Origin: Thermoanaerobacterales bacterium
Lineage (GTDB): Bacteria > Bacillota > Thermosediminibacteria > Thermosediminibacterales > Tepidanaerobacteraceae
Assembly (NCBI GenBank): GCA_012840135.1
Contig: DUMA01000010.1
Span: forward strand, 1 to 64,000
Direction of reading: 5' to 3'
Length of the DNA: 64,000 bases
The translations under genes were made by a program, and so were the position numbers. The notes beneath the pieces were generated by a model that searched no databases, was not told the DNA's origin, and was given only the letters and a program-made list of their open reading frames with translations. Positions 16,586 through 25,535 of the stretch are shown here, piece after piece. Each line of letters starts with the position of its first letter. Within the stretch, counting starts at the first letter, position 1.

Positions 16586-16614
16586 TTATATACCGGGAAG
16601 CATGGTTTGTCAAT
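16586..16614 (-). promoter_or_regulatory. Sigma-A promoter of the H2-sensor operon
   Basis: Minus strand TTGACA (16609-16614), 17-base spacer, TATAAT (16586-16591): a full consensus promoter, about 45 bases before the 2Fe-2S gene start. Confidence 0.8.
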
Positions 16615-16717
16615 ATTTTAACAATTATATTTAAAATTACTTTTCCAATCCCTTGGAGCGTTTATTCATCGAAAGCCATATGTAGAGAGACTAAATTGAA
16701 TTTGTCGTACGATAGAT

Positions 16718-16757
16718 GGAGAAAATCAGATGTTGGAACCTCTTACATCTTGTCTCC
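16718..16757. repeat. Two-part inverted repeat downstream of the 78-residue gene
   Basis: Outer arms GGAGA/TCTCC and inner arms AGATGT/ACATCT are separated by an 11-base loop. It follows the stop of the 78-residue gene by 9 bases. There is no T tract, so it may be a weak terminator or 3' stability hairpin. Nothing else is visible in the 224-base gap apart from the sensor operon promoter. Confidence 0.4.
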
Positions 16758-16765
16758 GACTTCTG

Positions 16766-17002
16766 TTATGTGGGCAGGTCCTTTTTATAAGTAAGACCGA
16801 TGTCGCTTCCCACATTCCCCAACCTTTCTCTTACTTTTTTTACCTTTTCCAGGTCATATCCGATAAGGTCTGATATTTCCTCGTCCTTTAATCCCAAGGC
16901 GACTGCATCTAAAAACAGATAAAGATCCACTCCATATTCTTTTTTTATCTGGTCCTCGCTCACCCCAAGCTTCCCGAAAAAACCATCCTTTGTACCTTTC
17001 AT
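16766..17002 (-). CDS. Small helical protein, 78 residues, unknown
   Basis: The ATG is preceded by GAAGGAG. The middle (GLKDEEISDLIGYDLEKVKKVRERLG, given here as positions 37-62 by its ends GLKDEE and RERLG) could form a helix-turn-helix of the sigma region 4 type, but that is a guess from pattern. It starts 12 bases after the YetF-family gene and is probably co-transcribed. I do not recognise a family. Confidence 0.6.
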   Translation of the reverse strand: MKGTKDGFFGKLGVSEDQIKKEYGVDLYLFLDAVALGLKDEEISDLIGYDLEKVKKVRERLGNVGSDIGLTYKKDLPT

Positions 17003-17014
17003 AATGACACTCCT

Positions 17015-17728
17015 TCAGTGTTTTGTATTTTCATATGTTCCTGTATCTTCACTCATTCTGTCAATGCTCATATTACCCTCTTCATCTATCCACGCAGATT
17101 TTATTTCCGAAAGATCCTTTATCCCTTTCTTGTTTAATTCAGTTAAAACCTGGTCTATGCCCACCCCGACCTTGTCGAAATTGTTCTGCACCACTTCTCC
17201 TCTATCTACAATCAGCGTGGGAAAGATGCCCTGGTTTGACCATATCCCCAGGTCTTTTGGTGTCACCGATTGCATTTCTTTTTTCTTTATAATACTCAGC
17301 TTACCGTTGGGCTCTATGGTGGCCTCCTCTATTTCATTAATGTTGGCGATATTTTTTTCCCTGAGAAGTATGAGCAAATCAGCCATGGTAATGCGTTCTT
17401 TTTTCATATTTCGTATAATAACTTCCCCATCCCGCACCAGAACAGTGGATGTCCCCTGTAAAAAATTCTCTATCTTGCGGTTTTTTGTGATAATCACCGA
17501 AAGCCCGTAATTGAGTGCAGACATGACTACGACTGGAACAATGCCATATATCAGTTTAATTTTCCCGTCTTCCAGAGGTATGGCAATGGCCGAACCCATG
17601 ATTATTATTACGATGAGATCAAAAGGTGAAAGCTGTGCAATGGTTCTTTTGCCCATAAAGCGGACCAGTATAAGACTGACTGCAAAAAGTATGATGGATC
17701 TGTAAGTCAACAGAAGAATCTCCCTCAT
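17015..17728 (-). CDS. YetF/DUF421-family membrane protein
   Basis: 237 residues. Three N-terminal membrane segments (about 5-25, 35-55, 60-80), including the family hallmark LVRFMGKRTIAQLSPFDLIVIIIMGSAI (given by its ends LVRFMGK and IMGSAI), are followed by a cytoplasmic domain (about 85-237) with LVRDGEVIIRNMKKERIT and DLLILLREKNIANINEIEEATIE. YetF proteins occur widely in spore formers, some made under sigma-G/F control; the biochemical role is unclear. It is followed by the 78-residue gene. Confidence 0.85.
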   Translation of the reverse strand: MREILLLTYRSIILFAVSLILVRFMGKRTIAQLSPFDLIVIIIMGSAIAIPLEDGKIKLIYGIVPVVVMSALNYGLSVIITKNRKIENFLQGTSTVLVRDGEVIIRNMKKERITMADLLILLREKNIANINEIEEATIEPNGKLSIIKKKEMQSVTPKDLGIWSNQGIFPTLIVDRGEVVQNNFDKVGVGIDQVLTELNKKGIKDLSEIKSAWIDEEGNMSIDRMSEDTGTYENTKH

Positions 17729-17812
17729 ATAAAACCCTTTCCCCTCTATATTTGACTTTGAATAAAAAAGTTACAAAAATCAGTTTATACGGTTGCAACA
17801 GGTAGCATACCA

Positions 17813-18235
17813 TTAATTCATATGCACTTTCTCTATAATTATATTAAACTTTTTTACCATATCATTCAGGCCATTCATCAGCATCATTCCGTTTTCAGCC
17901 TCGGCTAAATCTTGAGTTGCTTTCAGCATAGATTTTTGTATGTATTTTGCCAGCAGCACCTGGGTATCATATATTTTTCTTCGCAATAACCCCAGTAATT
18001 TTTCCGCTGGCTTAATATCTTCATCCTTAATCAATTTTAAAACCATCTTGCCCGCCAATTGAATTTCTTCCATATTCTTATTTATTTCCACCATACTTGA
18101 AGCCTTCATCAACGCCTGTTCCAGTTCATCATCCATTTCTTTTTTTGCAGTCTTAATGGAAACAGTTAATCCATCGATCTCTTCCTTTAATCCGAGCAAG
18201 GTGCTGCCAGCTTTGTATATGGCCGAATCCTGCAT
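17813..18235 (-). CDS. Helical coiled-coil protein, 140 residues, unknown
   Basis: The ATG is preceded by GGAAGGAGA. The whole chain looks alpha-helical with coiled-coil character (KEEIDGLTVSIKTAKKEMDDELEQA and beyond) and no cysteines, signal peptide or membrane segment. It is 84 bases upstream of the YetF gene on the same strand and divergent from the D-Ala-D-Ala carboxypeptidase gene. No family is recognised. Confidence 0.65.
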   Translation of the reverse strand: MQDSAIYKAGSTLLGLKEEIDGLTVSIKTAKKEMDDELEQALMKASSMVEINKNMEEIQLAGKMVLKLIKDEDIKPAEKLLGLLRRKIYDTQVLLAKYIQKSMLKATQDLAEAENGMMLMNGLNDMVKKFNIIIEKVHMN

Positions 18236-18321
18236 AAATAGTCTCCTTCCTTACTTTTCTTTTATTTATTTTAATGATTAAAGTAATTTTTATTCACCAG
18301 ATTTTTCAAGTATAATCCGGC

Positions 18322-18350
18322 TTGGCACAGTAAGTTGATTTTGCTATACT
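18322..18350 (+). promoter_or_regulatory. Sigma-A promoter of the D-Ala-D-Ala carboxypeptidase gene
   Basis: TTGGCA (18322-18327), 17-base spacer, TATACT (18345-18350), about 35 bases before the start codon. Confidence 0.65.
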
Positions 18351-18384
18351 TAAAATATGATATCTTTTACATAGGAGCTGACAA

Positions 18385-19626
18385 ATGAAAAAGACCTTCT
18401 GTTTTATTCTTGTTTTGTTTATTGTGTTGGGCTCTTTTGAAATCATAGCATCAGCCTCTACAGTTTTACCGGCAAATTCCGGTTCCCCCCCATCCATAAC
18501 AGGCGAGACCGCTGTTTTGATAGATGCTAAAACCGGAAAAATCCTTTATGATAAAAATGCTCATATCCGTATGGAACCTGCCAGCACCACCAAAATCATG
18601 ACAGCTATCCTGGCGCTGGAAAAGGGAAAGCTTATGGATGTGGTGGTCACCGGGAAGGAGCCGCCTCTTGCCGATGGAACCAGAATTTACCTGGAGGAAG
18701 GCGAGAAGCTGACACTGGAGCAAATGCTCTATGCCTTGCTATTAAACTCAGCCAATGATGCAGCCGTCGCTATAGCTGAGCATATCGGCGGAGATGTCAC
18801 TTCATTTGTGAAAATGATGAATGAAAAAGCAAGGGAAATTGGGGCAAAAGACACCACTTTTGTAAATCCCAACGGTCTGCCGGCCGAAGGTCACTTGACC
18901 ACGGCTTATGACCTTGCCCTTATGACCAGGTATGCTCTTTTAAATTTTCCTGAGTTTAGAAAGATCGTATCTACTAAGACTTTCAATATTCCATGGCAGG
19001 GCAAGGAATGGGACCGAAAACTTATCAATTTGAATAAACTGCTTTGGAATTATGACGGAGCTGATGGAGTAAAGACCGGATATACCAGTTCGGCAGGTCA
19101 AACTATAGTTGCATCCGCTACGAAAAACGGATGGCAGCTCATTGCAGTTGTCTTAAAATCCAAGGGAAAGGACGTATGGACTGACGCTGAATCCTTATTG
19201 GACTACGGTTTCAACAATTTTCAACCGGAAACTGTAATTGAAAAAGGCAGTGTAGTAGCTTCAGAAAAGGTCAAATACGGCGACAGCGTAGAACTGGAAA
19301 CTCTGACAGGCTTTTATACCGTAATACCCAGAAAAACAAATCCCTTAACTACAAAAACAGTTGTAAACCCCAACATTATAGCGCCAGTCAAAAAAGGAGA
19401 AACTCTGGGTGAACTTGAAATTTTAGAAAATGGTCAAAAAATAGGTAGTGTCCCTCTGGTGGCAAGAGAAGACGTTCCCCGAAAGATATATACAAAATGG
19501 TGGTTCTGGCCAGCGGTGATATCACTGATATTTTATACCCCATTCAGGATAATGGTCGGGATAAGAAGGTATAAAAGATATAAAAACCAGGCACGTTATA
19601 TATCTTATGTAAAAAAATACAGATGA
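18385..19626 (+). CDS. D-alanyl-D-alanine carboxypeptidase (DacF-like penicillin-binding protein)
   Basis: 413 residues. Signal peptide (about 1-25, FCFILVLFIVLGSFEIIASA), then a serine-type carboxypeptidase domain with SxxK in PASTTK (about S67), SxN in LLNSANDAAVA (about S117) and KTG in GVKTGYTSSAG (about 230). A PBP5 C-terminal domain follows, and a hydrophobic segment near the C-terminus (WWFWPAVISLIFYTPF) is followed by a basic tail, which suggests membrane anchoring. It trims the terminal D-Ala of peptidoglycan stem peptides. The ATG is preceded by AGGAG. It is monocistronic with its own promoter and terminator. Confidence 0.9.
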   Translation: MKKTFCFILVLFIVLGSFEIIASASTVLPANSGSPPSITGETAVLIDAKTGKILYDKNAHIRMEPASTTKIMTAILALEKGKLMDVVVTGKEPPLADGTRIYLEEGEKLTLEQMLYALLLNSANDAAVAIAEHIGGDVTSFVKMMNEKAREIGAKDTTFVNPNGLPAEGHLTTAYDLALMTRYALLNFPEFRKIVSTKTFNIPWQGKEWDRKLINLNKLLWNYDGADGVKTGYTSSAGQTIVASATKNGWQLIAVVLKSKGKDVWTDAESLLDYGFNNFQPETVIEKGSVVASEKVKYGDSVELETLTGFYTVIPRKTNPLTTKTVVNPNIIAPVKKGETLGELEILENGQKIGSVPLVAREDVPRKIYTKWWFWPAVISLIFYTPFRIMVGIRRYKRYKNQARYISYVKKYR

Positions 19627-19637
19627 CAGTAAAGCAA

Positions 19638-19659
19638 AAAAGGGCTTCTTAGCCCTTTT
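19638..19659. terminator. Bidirectional intrinsic terminator
   Basis: A 9-bp stem (AAAAGGGCT / AGCCCTTTT) with a 4-base loop lies between the convergent carboxypeptidase and G5/3D genes, with T-rich flanks on both strands. Confidence 0.85.
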
Positions 19660-19660
19660 C

Positions 19661-20623
19661 TTATTTTAATACATATACGGTTACCCACCGTCTTCCGAAG
19701 CGGTTGGCTTCTGCCCGCGAATCCATAAAAAGGTCGATCCTTTCCCCCTGTATAGATCCGCCGGTATCCTCTGCCCGGGCAAATCCATAACCCTCGATAT
19801 AAAGTCTGGAACCTAGGGGTATGATATCAGGGTCAACTGCCGTTACCCCAACCCTGGGCTTTGTATCCATTGCCGTCATATTGCCCGTATGCGTATAGGC
19901 AGTAGCCAGCATCCTGAGTTTCCTGGTATAGGCAAATTCCACACCTCCACGGGAAGCTATCAGCATGGAACCGGTAAGTACAATCTGAGGTTTGGCCGGT
20001 TTAATAACTGTGCTCGTAGTCTTTTTCGATACTACCTTTCCATTTTCAATGGTGAGCGTGGTGACAATTTTTTCCTGACCATTTTCACCCTGCTGCAATA
20101 TCTTTTTCTGCCCCACAGGAAGATTTGGATCTTTTCTGGATACAGTCTCAAAAGCTATTGTTCTGATCTCCTCAACGGTTTTTTGATTTACCCTAGTGAC
20201 TATTACCTGTTCCGGCGCGCCTATGTATGTATTGAGTCCTGGTTCCACCTTATCTTTTTCCCCGATAGAAATGCTCGCTTTTGCCAGCACATTCGCTACT
20301 GTATCCGGCTGAGTTTTTACCGTATATTCTTTACCATCGGAGAATATTTTTACGGTAAATGCCCTCTTTATCTGGATGCTCATTCCCTCTTTTAATTTTT
20401 CGTCAATGCCGGGTATGACTACATCTTCTGGTGATGCTTTTATACCCTCCTCTGCCAGTACTTCACCTACGGTGCCGGCAAAAGTGGATACCTCCACGGT
20501 TTTGCCATCTGCCTCGATGGTTATGCTTTTTTCAAAGTAAAAATAACTTCCGACGGCCCCGGCAAGCACCAGAACAAAAAGTACCACACCGATAATTGCC
20601 AGACGGGTCTTCAATGAAGTCAC
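19661..20623 (-). CDS. YabE-like G5/3D-domain cell wall protein
   Basis: 320 residues. N-terminal transmembrane or signal segment (about 10-28), two DUF348 repeats (about 34-80 and 90-135; GKTVEVSTFAGTVGEVLAEEG and GKEYTVKTQPDTVANVLAKA), a G5 domain (about 140-220) and a C-terminal 3D domain (about 235-320). The 3D domain has ATAYTHTG, DPDIIPLGSRLYI, ARAEDTGGSI and RIDLFM, with the three aspartates of the MltA-type barrel. The family includes the autolysin/Rpf-like YabE of Bacillus and probably cleaves or remodels peptidoglycan. The start is a GTG after AAGGGGG. Confidence 0.88.
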   Translation of the reverse strand: MTSLKTRLAIIGVVLFVLVLAGAVGSYFYFEKSITIEADGKTVEVSTFAGTVGEVLAEEGIKASPEDVVIPGIDEKLKEGMSIQIKRAFTVKIFSDGKEYTVKTQPDTVANVLAKASISIGEKDKVEPGLNTYIGAPEQVIVTRVNQKTVEEIRTIAFETVSRKDPNLPVGQKKILQQGENGQEKIVTTLTIENGKVVSKKTTSTVIKPAKPQIVLTGSMLIASRGGVEFAYTRKLRMLATAYTHTGNMTAMDTKPRVGVTAVDPDIIPLGSRLYIEGYGFARAEDTGGSIQGERIDLFMDSRAEANRFGRRWVTVYVLK

Positions 20624-20788
20624 AGTATTCCCCCTTTGAAAGGATATATATTTTATTCGACATGAATATCGAAATATCCTTTTTTTATTTATCCATTATA
20701 TTTTATTCCCCGTTTCAATAAAAATATCCCTGAATATACCTTTATATATCATTTTTTTGTAATTCTGTCAAATCCCTGCCGAAAAATC

Positions 20789-22144
20789 TCATAGCTTGAT
20801 TTCTTTCCATCGACCCTGCCTGAATCTTAAGAACATCAACAAAGCCTCTGAAAAAAACTGGATGACCGTTGCGAACCATACAAAAGCTAATCCTTTTTTC
20901 ATGATAAATATAATCACAAAAATCAGCGGAAGCCTTATCAACCACGTGCTAATAAGGCTAATAATAAAGGTGCCTTTAGTATCCCCTGCTCCCTTTAACG
21001 CACCTGACAAAGTCATGGAAATAGCTATAGTGGGTTGCTCAAAGGCCCCTACTCTTATACATACAGCTGCGAGGTCTCTCACTTCAGGAATGCTTGTAAA
21101 AAAACTTATCAACCAGCCCGGCACTGCAAGAAATAACAGGCCCACAGTGCCCATTAGTAAGAGTGCAAATTTCATGGATTCCCATCCGCTTTTTTCCGCC
21201 AGGTCTTTCCTACTGCCTCCCAGATTCTTACCCACGAGAGTAGAAGCCGCTACCGAAAAACCATACCCCGGCATAAAGGACATGGATTCAGCACTAACCG
21301 CCACCTGGTTTGCTGCAAAAGCGACTGTGCCCAGATTTGCTATCCACATGGATGAGATCAGCCGGCTGCCGCTATAGGAAAACTCTTCAAGCGAAGCAGG
21401 AATGCTTAAATCTGCCAGCTGCCATAAAAGAGGCAGGTCAATTTTCATTATCTCCTTAAACTTTAGTTTTATTTCCTTCCCCGCTAAAGTAACATAACTT
21501 ATGGTCACGGCAGCGCCACATATCTGCGCAATGCTCGTGGCCAGTGCAGCACCATTGACTTCCAAGCGTGGAAAACCAAAGTGTCCAAAAATCAGCACAT
21601 AATCTCCCAAAATATTAAATGAGTTGCTCAATAGGGCTGATATCATGGGAAGTCTCGTATTGCCCGCACCCCTTAATGCAGAATTTAAGACCATTGTCGG
21701 AACCATAAAAACAATTCCTATGGATACAATTCTCAAATAATCCGTTCCCAGCAGTATAACCCGGGGGTCTTTCATGACAAGAGAAAAGAAGAACCGTGCA
21801 CCAAAAAAATTCATGAGCCCCAGAAAAAGTCCTACGAAACAGGATATCAGGAAGGATTGGGCTACCACATGATCCGCCCTGTCGGTTTTTCCCGCACCCG
21901 TATAACGGGCGACCATTACTGCCGTCCCAACGCCGAAAGCTCCAAAAACAAAAGTAACAGTATATGCCAATTGACTTCCAAGACCTACCGCACTTAATGC
22001 TTCCGCACTAAGCCTTCCGACCATAGCAGTATCAAAAATCCAAACTGCAGTGCTTAGCACCATCTCAAGGATGGCAGGCCATGCCAGATCGAGAATATCT
22101 TTTTTTAAAACTGCAGAATCATATACTTCCGCCGAATTCTTCAT
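20789..22144 (-). CDS. MATE-family multidrug/cation efflux transporter
   Basis: About 451 residues with some 12 hydrophobic segments. MATE hallmarks: LAWPAILEMVLSTAVWIFDTAMVGRLS near the N-terminus (given by its ends LAWPAIL and MVGRLS), GVGTAVMVARYTGAG, and in the second half ASTLVGKNLGGS and GALKGAGDTK. It exports drugs or cationic metabolites by Na+ or H+ exchange; the substrate cannot be inferred. The ATG at 22144 is preferred because TGAGG lies at proper spacing. Monocistronic. Confidence 0.88.
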   Translation of the reverse strand: MKNSAEVYDSAVLKKDILDLAWPAILEMVLSTAVWIFDTAMVGRLSAEALSAVGLGSQLAYTVTFVFGAFGVGTAVMVARYTGAGKTDRADHVVAQSFLISCFVGLFLGLMNFFGARFFFSLVMKDPRVILLGTDYLRIVSIGIVFMVPTMVLNSALRGAGNTRLPMISALLSNSFNILGDYVLIFGHFGFPRLEVNGAALATSIAQICGAAVTISYVTLAGKEIKLKFKEIMKIDLPLLWQLADLSIPASLEEFSYSGSRLISSMWIANLGTVAFAANQVAVSAESMSFMPGYGFSVAASTLVGKNLGGSRKDLAEKSGWESMKFALLLMGTVGLLFLAVPGWLISFFTSIPEVRDLAAVCIRVGAFEQPTIAISMTLSGALKGAGDTKGTFIISLISTWLIRLPLIFVIIFIMKKGLAFVWFATVIQFFSEALLMFLRFRQGRWKEIKL

Positions 22145-22300
22145 GGAATGCCTCACATTTTTAAATTTGAGCCCATGTCAATATTATACTTTATATCCAA
22201 TCTTTTGCCAACATTCTCGGATTTTGTTCGATGCCGACAACATATTTTAGTCTATTAGTTTAAACCTTCTCCGAACTAACTGACTTTTTCCAAATTAAAA

Positions 22301-22329
22301 AAAAAAGACCTTTTAACAAGGTCTTTTTT
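22301..22329. terminator. Intrinsic terminator after the lysine aminotransferase gene
   Basis: A 12-bp stem (AAAAAAGACCTT / AAGGTCTTTTTT) with a 5-base loop lies 71 bases after the stop of the lysine aminotransferase gene. T tracts lie on both strands. Confidence 0.85.
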
Positions 22330-22400
22330 ATATGATATTTATACGGATTAATATGGCTTTTTTTGTGAACCTGAAAAGGAAAAATTATGGCCTTTCAATT

Positions 22401-23729
22401 TCACATGTTCATCCTTTTAAGTACCGCCCTCATTCTTTCATAGCCGTCATTTATGTCTTCTTCAGATACGGTGAGTATTGGCCTGAAGCGGATGCTGTCA
22501 GTGCCCGAAGGCAATACCAGCATTCTCTCCTCATAACAGCTGTTGCGGAATTTATCCCGCAGGGCAGGATTCGGAAGACTGAAAGCCGCCATTAAACCTT
22601 TATATCTCACATTGTTTATCAGGTTCGGAAATTCTCTCTCCAAAGCATGTAAATGGTCATGCAGGATTTTAGAAACTCTATTCACGTGATCTAGCACATT
22701 ATCCTCTTTTATTATTTCCAGTATCCTTGTGGAGCGAACCATGTCACAGAGGTTGCCTCCCCAGGTGGAGTTTATGCGACTGCTCTCCACAAAACAATTG
22801 TTTTTCACTTCATCCACCCTGCTGTTCGCCAGGATACCGCACACCTGAGCTTTTTTGCCGAAAGCAAAAATATCAGGTTTCACCCCATAGTGCTGCCATG
22901 CCCACATCTTGCCGGTTATACCCATACCGCACTGAACTTCATCAAAGATAAGCATGATTTCGTTTTCATCGCATATATTCCTTAGTTGCTGGAAAAACTC
23001 CGGCCTGAAGTGGTTATCTCCGCCTTCACCCTGAATAGTCTCGATAATAATGGCGCAAATATCGTTGGGGCTTTCTTTTATAGCGGCTTTTATCTGGTTT
23101 ATTGATTCTTCTTCGGCTTTTTTGACCTCTTCAAGATGTTCTTCCAATGGCCACAAAATCTTGGGATTCAAAACCCGGGGCCAATCGTTGAATTTTGTAA
23201 AATACATATATTTTCTCGGATCTGCCGTATTGGTAAGAGAAAGTGTATATCCGCTGCGCCCGTGGAAGGCATCTTTGAAGTGGATTACCTTTGTGCCCTT
23301 TTGGGCGCTTTCCTTGTATCCTCTGGCTATATTTTTGCGCACCTTCCAGTCCATGGCCACTTTGAGGGCGTTTTCAACAGCCAGAGTCCCGTAGTCTATC
23401 AAGAAAAGGTGATTATATCCCTCGGGAGCAGCCACTTCCATAAAGGTCTTGACAAATTGAGCCATTTCGACAGTGTAAATATCGGAGTTGGCCACCTTGT
23501 TTACTGCCGCTCTGAAAACCCTTTCCTTAAATTCATCATTGGCAAGTTTTGGATGATTTAAGCCCAGCGGAGATGAAGCAAAAAATGTATAAAAGTCCAG
23601 CCAATCGGTATTATCCCGGGCATCGATGATGTGGCTTCCAAAAGATTTTTCCAGGTCTATCACTATGGGAAATCCGTCTACCAGAATATAGTTTTCCAGT
23701 GTTGAAAGAACTTCCTGTGGTTTTACCAT
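22401..23729 (-). CDS. lat: L-lysine 6-aminotransferase
   Basis: 442 residues, a class III PLP enzyme of the lysine epsilon-aminotransferase type: N-terminal FPIVIDLEKSFGSHIIDA, FHGRSGYTLSLTNT, ETIQGEGGDNHF, FDEVQCGMGITGKMWAW, and the PLP lysine in FAFGKKAQVCGIL (about K300). It transfers the epsilon-amino group of lysine to 2-oxoglutarate to give 2-aminoadipate semialdehyde, an entry to lysine catabolism. It is divergent from ornithine aminotransferase. A -24/-12 promoter 108-123 bases upstream suggests sigma-54 control, probably by an amino-acid-responsive activator. GGAGGG precedes the ATG. Confidence 0.92.
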   Translation of the reverse strand: MVKPQEVLSTLENYILVDGFPIVIDLEKSFGSHIIDARDNTDWLDFYTFFASSPLGLNHPKLANDEFKERVFRAAVNKVANSDIYTVEMAQFVKTFMEVAAPEGYNHLFLIDYGTLAVENALKVAMDWKVRKNIARGYKESAQKGTKVIHFKDAFHGRSGYTLSLTNTADPRKYMYFTKFNDWPRVLNPKILWPLEEHLEEVKKAEEESINQIKAAIKESPNDICAIIIETIQGEGGDNHFRPEFFQQLRNICDENEIMLIFDEVQCGMGITGKMWAWQHYGVKPDIFAFGKKAQVCGILANSRVDEVKNNCFVESSRINSTWGGNLCDMVRSTRILEIIKEDNVLDHVNRVSKILHDHLHALEREFPNLINNVRYKGLMAAFSLPNPALRDKFRNSCYEERMLVLPSGTDSIRFRPILTVSEEDINDGYERMRAVLKRMNM

Positions 23730-23836
23730 AAAATCCCTCCTATCTGGAATATGGTTTTTTAAGAATTGTGCGAGGTCCTTTCTTTCCTCCTTTCATAATC
23801 ATATCATTTCACAATATTATGATATGTTTATTCTTT

Positions 23837-23852
23837 TGCAATTTTTATGCCA
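23837..23852 (-). promoter_or_regulatory. Sigma-54 (-24/-12) promoter of lat
   Basis: Minus strand TGGCATAAAAATTGCA, identical over 16 bases to the site before the E1-alpha gene (295-310), with GG-N10-GC spacing. The expected transcription start is about 95 bases before the lat start codon. Confidence 0.8.
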
Positions 23853-23892
23853 CCTCGGTTCCGGCTATTCTATTTATATGTGCGCATAAAAT

Positions 23893-23930
23893 TGCCGATA
23901 ATATTGCAAATATACGCTCATTTTTCGGCA
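23893..23930. promoter_or_regulatory. Inverted repeat upstream of the lat sigma-54 promoter, candidate activator site
   Basis: TGCCGA (23893-23898) and TCGGCA (23925-23930) are inverted and lie 40-80 bases upstream of the -24 box, where enhancer-binding proteins usually bind. The 346-base gap between lat and rocD otherwise holds only the two promoters and the ARG-box-like site. Confidence 0.35.
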
Positions 23931-24003
23931 GATCATTTCATATTTACATTTACACCGGTATTATGTAAAATAAAATTAAATGTTTTTAAAAAGTATACCC
24001 GTA

Positions 24004-24032
24004 TTGACATTTTATTTTAATGGATGTATTAT
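24004..24032 (+). promoter_or_regulatory. Sigma-A promoter of rocD
   Basis: TTGACA (24004-24009), 17-base spacer, TATTAT (24027-24032), with the start codon about 44 bases downstream of the -10 box. Confidence 0.8.
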
Positions 24033-24038
24033 TATTCA
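24025..24038. promoter_or_regulatory. ARG-box-like site overlapping the rocD -10 box
   Basis: TGTATTATTATTCA fits the ARG-box core TG-N-AT-W4-AT-N-CA recognised by ArgR/AhrC. It overlaps the -10 element of rocD, a gene of arginine/ornithine metabolism that AhrC controls in Bacillus. The region is AT-rich, so a chance match is possible. Confidence 0.5.
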
Positions 24039-24075
24039 TAAATGTGCATAATTATAAATCTAAGGGGGTTTTCCC

Positions 24076-25266
24076 ATGTCAAAAAATCAAGAACTTATCA
24101 ATCTTACGGAAAAGTACAGTGCTCATAATTATCATCCATTGCCTATAGTTATTTCAAAGGCTGAAGGTATATGGGTGGAAGATCCCGACGGCAACAAGTA
24201 CATGGATATGCTCAGTGCTTACTCCGCTGTAAATCAGGGCCACAGGCACCCTAAGATTATAGCAGCTCTGAAGGAGCAGGCCGACAGGGTAACTTTGACT
24301 TCCAGGGCTTTCCATAACGACAAGTTTGGCCCCTGGTGCAAAAAAGTCTGTGACATCACCGGCAAAAACATGGTGCTGCCCATGAACACCGGCGCTGAAG
24401 CCGTCGAAACGGCCATCAAGGCCGCAAGGCGCTGGGCCTATGATGTGAAAAAAGTCCCCGACGATCAGGCTGAAATAATAGTCTGTGCAGGCAACTTTCA
24501 CGGAAGGACCACCACCATTATTTCCTTTTCTTCCGACAAAGACTATAAGCGAGGATTCGGCCCTTTTACGCCTGGATTCAAAATCATCCCTTATGGCGAC
24601 ATTGAAGCATTAAAATCAGCTATCACAACAAACACCGCCGCTTTTTTGGTAGAACCCATTCAGGGAGAAGGCGGTATTAAGATCCCCAAAGAAGGGTTCC
24701 TGAAGGAGGCCTATGAACTTTGTAAGAACAATAAAGTTCTTTTCATGGCTGATGAAATACAGACAGGTCTTGGAAGAACGGGGAAACTTTTCGCATGTGA
24801 CTGGGAGAATGTAGTGCCCGATGTATATATTCTGGGAAAAGCTCTCGGAGGTGGGGTGGTACCCATATCGGCAGTAGCTTCAGATGCGGAAATTCTGGGA
24901 GTGTTTGAACCCGGTTCTCACGGCTCTACTTTTGGAGGAAATCCTTTGGCTTGCGCTTGTTCAATCGCTGCTCTGGAAGTTATAGAAGAAGAATCTCTCG
25001 TGCAAAAATCCCTCGAGATGGGTGAATATTTTATAAGTAAACTGAAGGAAATCAAAAACCCCTCTATCAAAGAAATAAGAGGCAAGGGCCTTCTCATAGG
25101 AATAGAGATGGACAAAGTCGTAAGACCTTATTGCGAAAAGCTCATGGAGCTGGGATTGCTCTGTAAAGATACTCACGAAAACGTCATACGCTTTGCACCG
25201 CCTCTCATCATAAAAAAAGAAGAAATCGACTGGGCTATGGAGAAAATAAAAGCGGTGCTGGGGTAA
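24076..25266 (+). CDS. rocD: Ornithine aminotransferase
   Basis: 396 residues, the length of Bacillus RocD. Class III aminotransferase features: [75 protein letters not shown] and the PLP lysine in [15 protein letters not shown] (about K255). It converts ornithine and 2-oxoglutarate to glutamate semialdehyde and glutamate, linking arginine catabolism to glutamate and proline. AAGGGGG precedes the ATG. It is divergent from lat, with its own promoter and terminator. Confidence 0.93.
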   Translation: MSKNQELINLTEKYSAHNYHPLPIVISKAEGIWVEDPDGNKYMDMLSAYSAVNQGHRHPKIIAALKEQADRVTLTSRAFHNDKFGPWCKKVCDITGKNMVLPMNTGAEAVETAIKAARRWAYDVKKVPDDQAEIIVCAGNFHGRTTTIISFSSDKDYKRGFGPFTPGFKIIPYGDIEALKSAITTNTAAFLVEPIQGEGGIKIPKEGFLKEAYELCKNNKVLFMADEIQTGLGRTGKLFACDWENVVPDVYILGKALGGGVVPISAVASDAEILGVFEPGSHGSTFGGNPLACACSIAALEVIEEESLVQKSLEMGEYFISKLKEIKNPSIKEIRGKGLLIGIEMDKVVRPYCEKLMELGLLCKDTHENVIRFAPPLIIKKEEIDWAMEKIKAVLG

Positions 25267-25279
25267 CGCAAAATATGAA

Positions 25280-25316
25280 AAGGGCTGTTGATTTATATCA
25301 TCAATAGCCCTTAATT
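25280..25316 (+). terminator. Terminator of rocD
   Basis: A 13-bp stem with one wobble pair (AAGGGCTGTTGAT / ATCAATAGCCCTT) and a 7-base loop; the following T tract is weak (TTAATTAAT). Confidence 0.7.
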
Positions 25317-25409
25317 AATATAACTATTATGGTGGTCAAAATAAGATTGCATGAATTTATTAACAAAAAAATAGCTTCCAGTAAAACCCTGAAAGCTTGA
25401 TTTTTCTAT

Positions 25410-25504
25410 TGGCGGGAGCATGTGGGAATCGAACCCACCCCGGAGGTTTTGCCTCCGATACTGGTTTTGAAGACCAGAAGGCCCACCAGGACCTATCTGC
25501 TCCC
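25410..25504 (-). tRNA. selC: tRNA-Sec (anticodon TCA)
   Basis: 95 bases including an encoded CCA. Acceptor GGGAGCA pairs with TGCTCCC, and the 8+5 layout has a T stem GTGGG/CCCAC around TTCGATT. The anticodon stem CTGGT/ACCAG encloses the loop CTTCAAA with anticodon TCA. The long variable arm (CGGAGG pairing with CCTCCG) is typical of selenocysteine tRNA. It directly follows selB on the same strand and completes the Sec module. Confidence 0.95.
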
Positions 25505-25535
25505 ACAGATATAATATCAGATTTTTAACCTTTAA

